Part shown: positions 58,701-64,000 of the stretch, one piece after another
How positions within the stretch are numbered: position 1 is the stretch's first letter
Layout: every line of letters starts with the position of its first letter
Origin: Vicia villosa
Lineage: Eukaryota; Streptophyta; Magnoliopsida; Fabales; Fabaceae
NCBI RefSeq assembly: GCF_029867415.1
Contig: NC_081184.1
Coordinates: 73,375,364 to 73,439,363, forward strand
Direction of reading: 5' to 3'
DNA length: 64,000 nucleotides
Program-made: the position numbers and the translations under genes
Notes under the pieces: generated by a model
What the model saw: only the letters and a program-made list of their open reading frames with translations
Databases searched by the model: none
Told to the model about the DNA's origin: nothing

Positions 58701-61700
58701 CTTTTCAATATCCTTTGATTTTTCCTTACGGTGAAGACGGTTATAGGCCTGATGTAGCTCATAGAGACTTGCCCACCCATGAAAACAACATAAGAAATAG
58801 GCTTACCATTAGAGAATGGCTTGCATTTTGCATTCAAACAAGGTTTACTGAGGCTAAGACTTTATTATCTTCTAGGAGGTTGTTCCAACAATTTTTGTGC
58901 GATGGTTACACAATGTTAGAATCCGAGAAGTTAGAATGGCTTAGAAAAAATCAACCAAAAGCTTAGGGTCTCCAAGTACAAGTCTCTAAACGAGGAAGGT
59001 GATCAGAGTCAAGCTCTTGGGTCAAGCATAGGCAAAAGAGTTGTTTTACCATCCTCCTTTGTCGGCGGTCGTAGGTTTATGGATCAATTGTACTATGATG
59101 GTATGGCTATTTGTAGTAAAGTTGGCTTTCCTGATTTGTTCATTACATTTACCTACAACCCAAATTGGCCTGAGATTCAAAGAGTACTTGGTCCTCTTCA
59201 TTTGAAACCACAAGATCGGCCGGACATCATTTCAAGAATATTCAAAATCAAGTTTGATCAATTGCTGACTGGTTTAACCAAGAAAGGTGTTCTAGGAAAA
59301 GTGCTTGCCTCTGAGTTTCATCTTTAACTTCTCTTTTACTTTGTTCCATTAATACTACTACTACGATATTGTGTTAATTTACTTATATCTATGAATGCTA
59401 GATATGTACATCATTGAGTTTCAAAATAGAGGATTGCCACATGCCGATATTTTGATCTTTTTGCATCCTTCAAACAAATATCCAAGACCTGAAGACATTG
59501 ACAAGATAATTAGTACTGAAGTGCCCGATCCCTTAACACATCCTCGGTTATACAATTTGGTCAAATCTCATATGGTTCATGGTCCTTGTGGTTTGGAAAA
59601 TGTTAATTCACCTTGCATGAAAGATAGGAAATGCTCCAAGTACTTCCTCAAAAAATTTCAACCGACCACTATAGTGGACCAAGATGGATATCCTATTTAT
59701 AGGAAAAGAAACAACGGTCACACGATTGAAAAAAACAGGGTCATCTTTCATAGTGGTCATGTTGTTCCTCACAATCCAAGTTTATTGTTGAAGTATGAAG
59801 CCCACATCAACATGGAATGGTGCAATCAAAGTACTTCTATTAAGTATCTTTTCAAATACATAAACAAAGGTTCTGATCGAATTTCTGCTGTCATACACGG
59901 TTCTAACAAAAACAACATCGACGAGATCAAGCAATATTTGGATTGTAGATACGTCTCCCCAAGCGAGGCATGTTGGAGGATATTTCCTTATTCTATACAC
60001 GGTAGAAAACAAGCCGTAGAGAGATTGTACTTTCACATGGAAGGTGAAAACTCCGTTTACTACAAAGACTATGAGCAAGTTGGTGATGTTTTACTCAAAC
60101 CAAGTGTAACCGAGTCAATGTTTACATCTTGGTTTGAGGCTAACAAAACTTACGAAGAAGCTAGATTACTAACTTACGGTGACTTTGTTTCTAATTTTTT
60201 TTATCATAAACGAAGCCGAAGTTGGAAACCAAGGAAACGAGGGTATACCATTGGAAGACTTATTTGGGTTTCTCAAAGCATAGGTGAATTGTTTTATTTA
60301 AGGATGATGCTCACTGTGAAGAAAGGCCCTTTATGTTATGATGACATCAAAACTATTGATGGCAAAAAACATAAAACTTTTAGAGGAGCGTGTTTTGCTA
60401 TGGGATTTCTACAAGATGATAGAGAATTTTTTGAAGCAATAAAAGAGGCACATGTTTGGGGATCTGGATTATTTTTACGCAAGTTCTTTGTTACGATATT
60501 GATGTCGTCATCCATGATCAACGATTATTGGCAATAGATCAAGGTATTTCCTCTTAACTTCTTGAAAGAATTCTGTTTCCACCATGCATTAAGTGTTGTT
60601 CATTCTGTACGAATTCTATTAACAGTAAGTAGGGATAAGATGTTAAATTAACAAATTCTCACAAAAAGATAAACTTGCAGTACCGATTAATTTAATTAAA
60701 GGCCCTTTTTATTAATGGCTATGCATATTGTTCCTAACAGTCTTTCGGGAATGCGTTACAACTAGCATGGTATGGCAGTAGACCATGAAATGGAAAATTA
60801 CGTGTAAAAAGATAAAGTTTTTTTTTATCTTCAAAATACTTCTATTTAGTACTTTTGTCTTAACAATCTTCCATTAAATCATAGGATACTAAATTAAACT
60901 TTCATGAAATGTAATGCTTTGACATTTCCATGGGTAAATGGGTTTGATTGGAATGATGCAAGTTGAGTCTTTTAAACCATGCTAATATATAACTTGCCAC
61001 TTAGATAGTAATTTGAAAAATACACTTGTACGGTATTGTGTTCATGCACACATATTTTGTTTTATGTTGTTCAATAAGTACATATTATACAATTTTTTTT
61101 ATTGTAGGGTTGACACTAAGTGACGCGGAGCTAAAGGAACTTACGTTAATGGCTATTGAAACACTATTACAAAACAATAATAAAAGTTTGAAAGATTTCA
61201 AGTCAATGCCATATCCAAAGTATTTTGTTGTTTCCTTTATAGGAAATCGGCTTCTCTATGATGAACGTCAATACAATGTTCTTGAACAACAACAACAACT
61301 TTTTGCTAATTTCTACTATTCTCTGGTAGATAATATTAATCTACTTAACCAAGTGATTATGAGAATATCTGCATTGACATTGTTTTAATGTTATTTCCCA
61401 TGCTTCTCTATTTTGTAGATGAGCAAAGAAACATTTTTCATGAAATAATGGATGTTGTCGATAAGCAACGGGGTGGGGTCTTTTTTTATATGGCTATGGA
61501 GGAACTGGTAAGACCTTTATGTGGAACACTTTATCAGCTGCACTTAGGTCTAAGAAAAAAATTGTCTTGCCTGTTGCATCAAGTGGGATTGCAAGTTTGT
61601 TGTTACCAGGTGGCAGAACAGCTCATTCTAGGTTTAAGATTTTTGTCCCTACTTTAGAAACTTCTATTTGCAACATTAACAAAAAAGATGATCTTGCTGA

Positions 61701-62956
61701 GCTTCTAAAGATGACAGATCTTATAATATGGGATGAAGCTCCGATGGCTAACAAATGTTGCTTTGAGTCTCTTGATAAATCCTTGAAAGATATTATGAGC
61801 GGAATGCCTAATGCATCTCAAAAAATATTTGGAGGCAAGGTTGTCGTCTTTGATGGTGATTTCAGACAAATTCTCCCCGTTATACCAAGAGGTACTAGAT
61901 CCGATATTATCCATGCAACAATCAATTCTTCTTATATTTTGGGACCACTGTAAAGTCTTGAAGCTTACAAAGAACATGCGGTTACAATCTGGTGCAAGTA
62001 CTTCTACTTCTGATAACATTAGGAGCTTTTCAGAATGGACTTTAAATATTGGGGATGGGACCATGTGTGAGTCGAATGATGGTTATGCTGATATTTGCAT
62101 TCCAGATGAGTTTTTAATTTCAAACTTTTTAGATCCCATTAAGGCAATTGTGGAGGATACCTACCCTGATCTTATTCATAACTATCTTGATTCGGACTAT
62201 TTCCAAAGTCGTGCAATCTTAGCTTCCACAATTGAAGTAGTTGATGATATCAACAAATATATCATAAACCTTCTTCCAGGTAACAAATGAATACTTATTT
62301 AGAATTTATGCTAAACATAGGAATTACTTGCTGATCGAAATCATTTATGTAATGTTGAACTTTTTGCATCTTTTGTAGGAGAAGACAAAGAATACTTCAG
62401 TAGCGATTCTATAGATAAATCTGATGCTACTAACTTTGATGCATATGAGCATGTCACACCTGAATTCCTTAATGCTCTCAAAAATTCTGGATTGCCTAAT
62501 CATTCAATTAGGTTGAAAGTTGGCGTCACAATAATGTTAATGCGCAATCTAGATTAGTCTGAAGGCTTGTGCAATGGTACACGACTCATTGTAACCAGAC
62601 TTGCATCTCATGTCATTGAAGCTAAGATCATTTCTGGAAAAAATGTTGGTAACATCATTTATATTCCTAGGATGTCATTGTCCCCCTCACAGTCACCATG
62701 GCCATTTAAATTGGTTAGACGCCAATTCCCCATTATGGTTTCCTTTGCCATGACAATTAACAAGTCTCAAGGACAATCTCTTGACAATGTTGGTTTGTAT
62801 CTTACAAAAGAATTTTTTAGTCATGGTCAATTATATGTCGCGATCTCAAGAGTTAAATCAAAAAAAGGATTAAAGATTCTTATTCATGATAAAGATAGAG
62901 AACCAATGTGTAACACCACTAACGTTGTGTTCAAAGAAGTGTTCCAAAACTTGTGA
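55769..62956 (+). pseudogene. Helitron Rep/PIF1 helicase gene, multi-exon, broken
   Basis: It would nick and unwind DNA for rolling-circle transposition. Exon 1 starts at ATG 55769 (MELLENIDPGKKSRARRSLV) with a disordered Ser/Pro-rich N-terminus. Two AT-hook-like exons follow (RGRPRK near 56500; GRGRPRK near 57085). The Helitron N domain is at 57820-58280 (ECRYC, LCCGNGKVEL, TSPGAKLDNRFNN), with stops and a frameshift. The Helitron-like/Rep domain is at 58502-60537: ELHASYMAFQYPLIFPYG, PDLFITFTYNPNWPEI, GLPHADILIFL (HUH motif with Asp for the second His) and YLFKYINKG (two-Tyr motif, kept). The PIF1 helicase is at 61100-62956: Walker A GYGGTGKT near 61500 after a frameshift in a T run, Walker B LIIWDEAPM, FDGDFRQILPVIPRG, and C-terminal MTINKSQGQSLDNVG and LYVAISRVKS. 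Many stops; not functional. Confidence 0.92.
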
Positions 62957-63305
62957 AAGGTGTCTTTTGCTTAAATTTTTTACCATTCCATACTATTTAA
63001 CTTATAATGACTTTCTTTACTTAATATTTTGACATGTCATTTGACTTTTATGTGTTTTTCAGGTTCAAGCCTCCACTACATTTTGAAGACTCATGTTGCA
63101 AATTAATTGTTGTAATCTTTTGTAAGAAATATTGTATTTTACACCTTCTTTTGAGACAATCAATATCACTTAGGAATAACACTCATTATTGTCTATTCAC
63201 ATTATTAGAAAACTAATTGTCATTCTATTATCATATCATTATTTTGGAAGATTCTTAAATACACAACATTTTATAGTTATTTACATAATATACAAAAGAC
63301 TTTTA

Positions 63306-63334
63306 CCCGTGTGGCAGCACGGGTTTCTGACTAG
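63306..63334 (+). terminator. Helitron 3' terminal hairpin and CTAG end
   Basis: A 6-bp perfect stem CCCGTG/CACGGG with a 6-nt loop, a 7-nt spacer and CTAG. Helitron 3' ends have exactly this form (short GC-rich hairpin about 10 nt before CTRR). It marks the transposition terminator, not a transcription terminator. Confidence 0.93.
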
Positions 63335-64000
63335 TTTGTCTTCAAAAACACTAGTCATAACGGGTCATATCTGTCCTATTATGATTTAGCACATTCAACT
63401 GGATGTGGTAGACATAAGTAACTCATTTTATATTTTCTAGTTTAAAGAAAACTTTTAAAACTATTTCTTGATAGTATTTATGTTGAGTCAAATGGTTCGA
63501 AGAAGCATGACTTCTAGTTATTATTTTTTAAGCAGATAAATAGATTAAGTTATAATCATATTTTTGGGTTGAGAAATATAAGGTATAGTCTATTGAACTA
63601 GAAAAATACCTCAATAAATGTAATTAGTTGGATTATAGTCGAAAAGTCTCTAAAGTGTGATGAGATTGAACGTATAAGTATTTCAAAAATATTGAGACCA
63701 AAGATCACTACAGGTCACAAGGTAAATGACCTAAATAATGTTTCTCTTGAGATCTCATAAGATTCCTCCGTAGTCCATTGCCATTAACTATCAAACTAAA
63801 AATAGAAAATACCAATGATTACCTTTAATTACCCTTTAACACAATTTTCATTTACACTAATAGAAGCCCTTTTAAGTAACTGACTAAATCAATTTGCATT
63901 GTCCAATCAAAACAATGTATATTGCCAAGCGACAGACCTTTTTTTTTGTTGTTTTTCCCCCACTTTCTCTCTCTTTCTCCATAAAAGCTGACGTGACAGC
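63335..64000. other. Right flank of the Helitron, no gene seen
   Basis: AT-rich sequence that should be continuous with 46661 in the pre-insertion genome. A poly-T tract with CT-rich sequence (TTTCTCTCTCTTTCTCC) lies at the window edge and could begin a gene leader just outside. Confidence 0.5.

Larger units (their letters stand above)
46662..63334 (+). mobile_element. Helitron, about 16.7 kb, with RPA1-like and Rep/helicase genes
   Basis: The 3' end is a textbook Helitron terminus: stem-loop CCCGTG-TGGCAG-CACGGG (63306-63323), then TTTCTGA and CTAG, with host T after it (63335). The proposed 5' end is TCTACTATCTTACC at 46662, preceded by host A (46661), consistent with insertion between A and T without duplication. 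Inside, in the same orientation, are the two genes of plant autonomous Helitrons: an RPA1-like gene (49005-52374) and a Rep-PIF1 helicase gene (55769-62956). Two later insertions (46730-48352 and 54794-55480) account for about 2.3 kb. Both genes are broken. The 3' end is near certain; the 5' end is an inference from motif and position. Confidence 0.85.

Overview
The window is plant nuclear DNA made almost entirely of nested transposable elements. I found no convincing intact host gene. The mix of elements suggests a large, repeat-rich legume genome, probably tribe Fabeae (Vicia/Pisum/Lathyrus type) or a close relative: an Ogre-type Ty3/gypsy element whose LTRs begin TGTCATACCCC (read on the minus strand), SIRE/Maximus-like Ty1/copia elements, a Tekay-like chromovirus, an Athila/Tat-like gag-protease element with a tRNA-Asp type primer site, and a long RPA-encoding Helitron. 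The species assignment is inference from repeat families only.

Layout. 1-4571: minus-strand Ty1/copia element cut by the window edge, with a short 193-bp LTR at 4379-4571. 5067-5249: Mutator-type MITE with a 9-bp duplication. 6386-13545: complete Athila/Tat-like element with 1453-bp LTRs, gag and protease but no RT, RNase H or integrase, flanked by GCTAG. 14507-29589: minus-strand Ogre element with LTRs of about 3.36 kb, flanked by CTTAG. Its coding region is missing and a truncated copia (24215-25967) sits at the gap; its 3' noncoding region is packed with minisatellites. 30773-45239: SIRE-like copia flanked by CATCA. It is split by a Tekay-like gypsy element (32624-42430), itself split by a solo LTR (34917-36358) flanked by GTATT. 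46662-63334: a Helitron of about 16.7 kb carrying an RPA1-like gene and a Rep/helicase gene. It is interrupted by a Mutator-like element (46730-48352, flanked by ATTTATTTT) and a hAT MITE (54794-55480, flanked by GTTGCAAT).

Coding capacity. Every element gene is broken. The Athila-like gag-pro has two in-frame stops. The Tekay gag-pol has four stops, two frameshifts, a solo-LTR insertion and a lost integrase aspartate. The SIRE copia lost its RT/RNase H to a deletion into its 3' LTR. The Helitron genes have several stops and frameshifts, and the second His of the HUH motif is replaced. The elements are therefore fossils or depend on relatives for mobility. Insertion order can be read from the nesting and from LTR similarity: the Athila-like pair differs at only about 14 of 1453 positions by eye.

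The most interesting structures are the complete Helitron with a duplicated AT-hook exon, the gag-pro-only element with near-identical LTRs, the coding-less Ogre with its satellite-seeding minisatellites, the palindrome arrays shared by two diverged LTR families, tRNA-like motifs in a Mutator TIR and in Ogre LTRs, and a heat-shock-element-like array next to the first copia LTR. All coordinates and alignments were made by eye.
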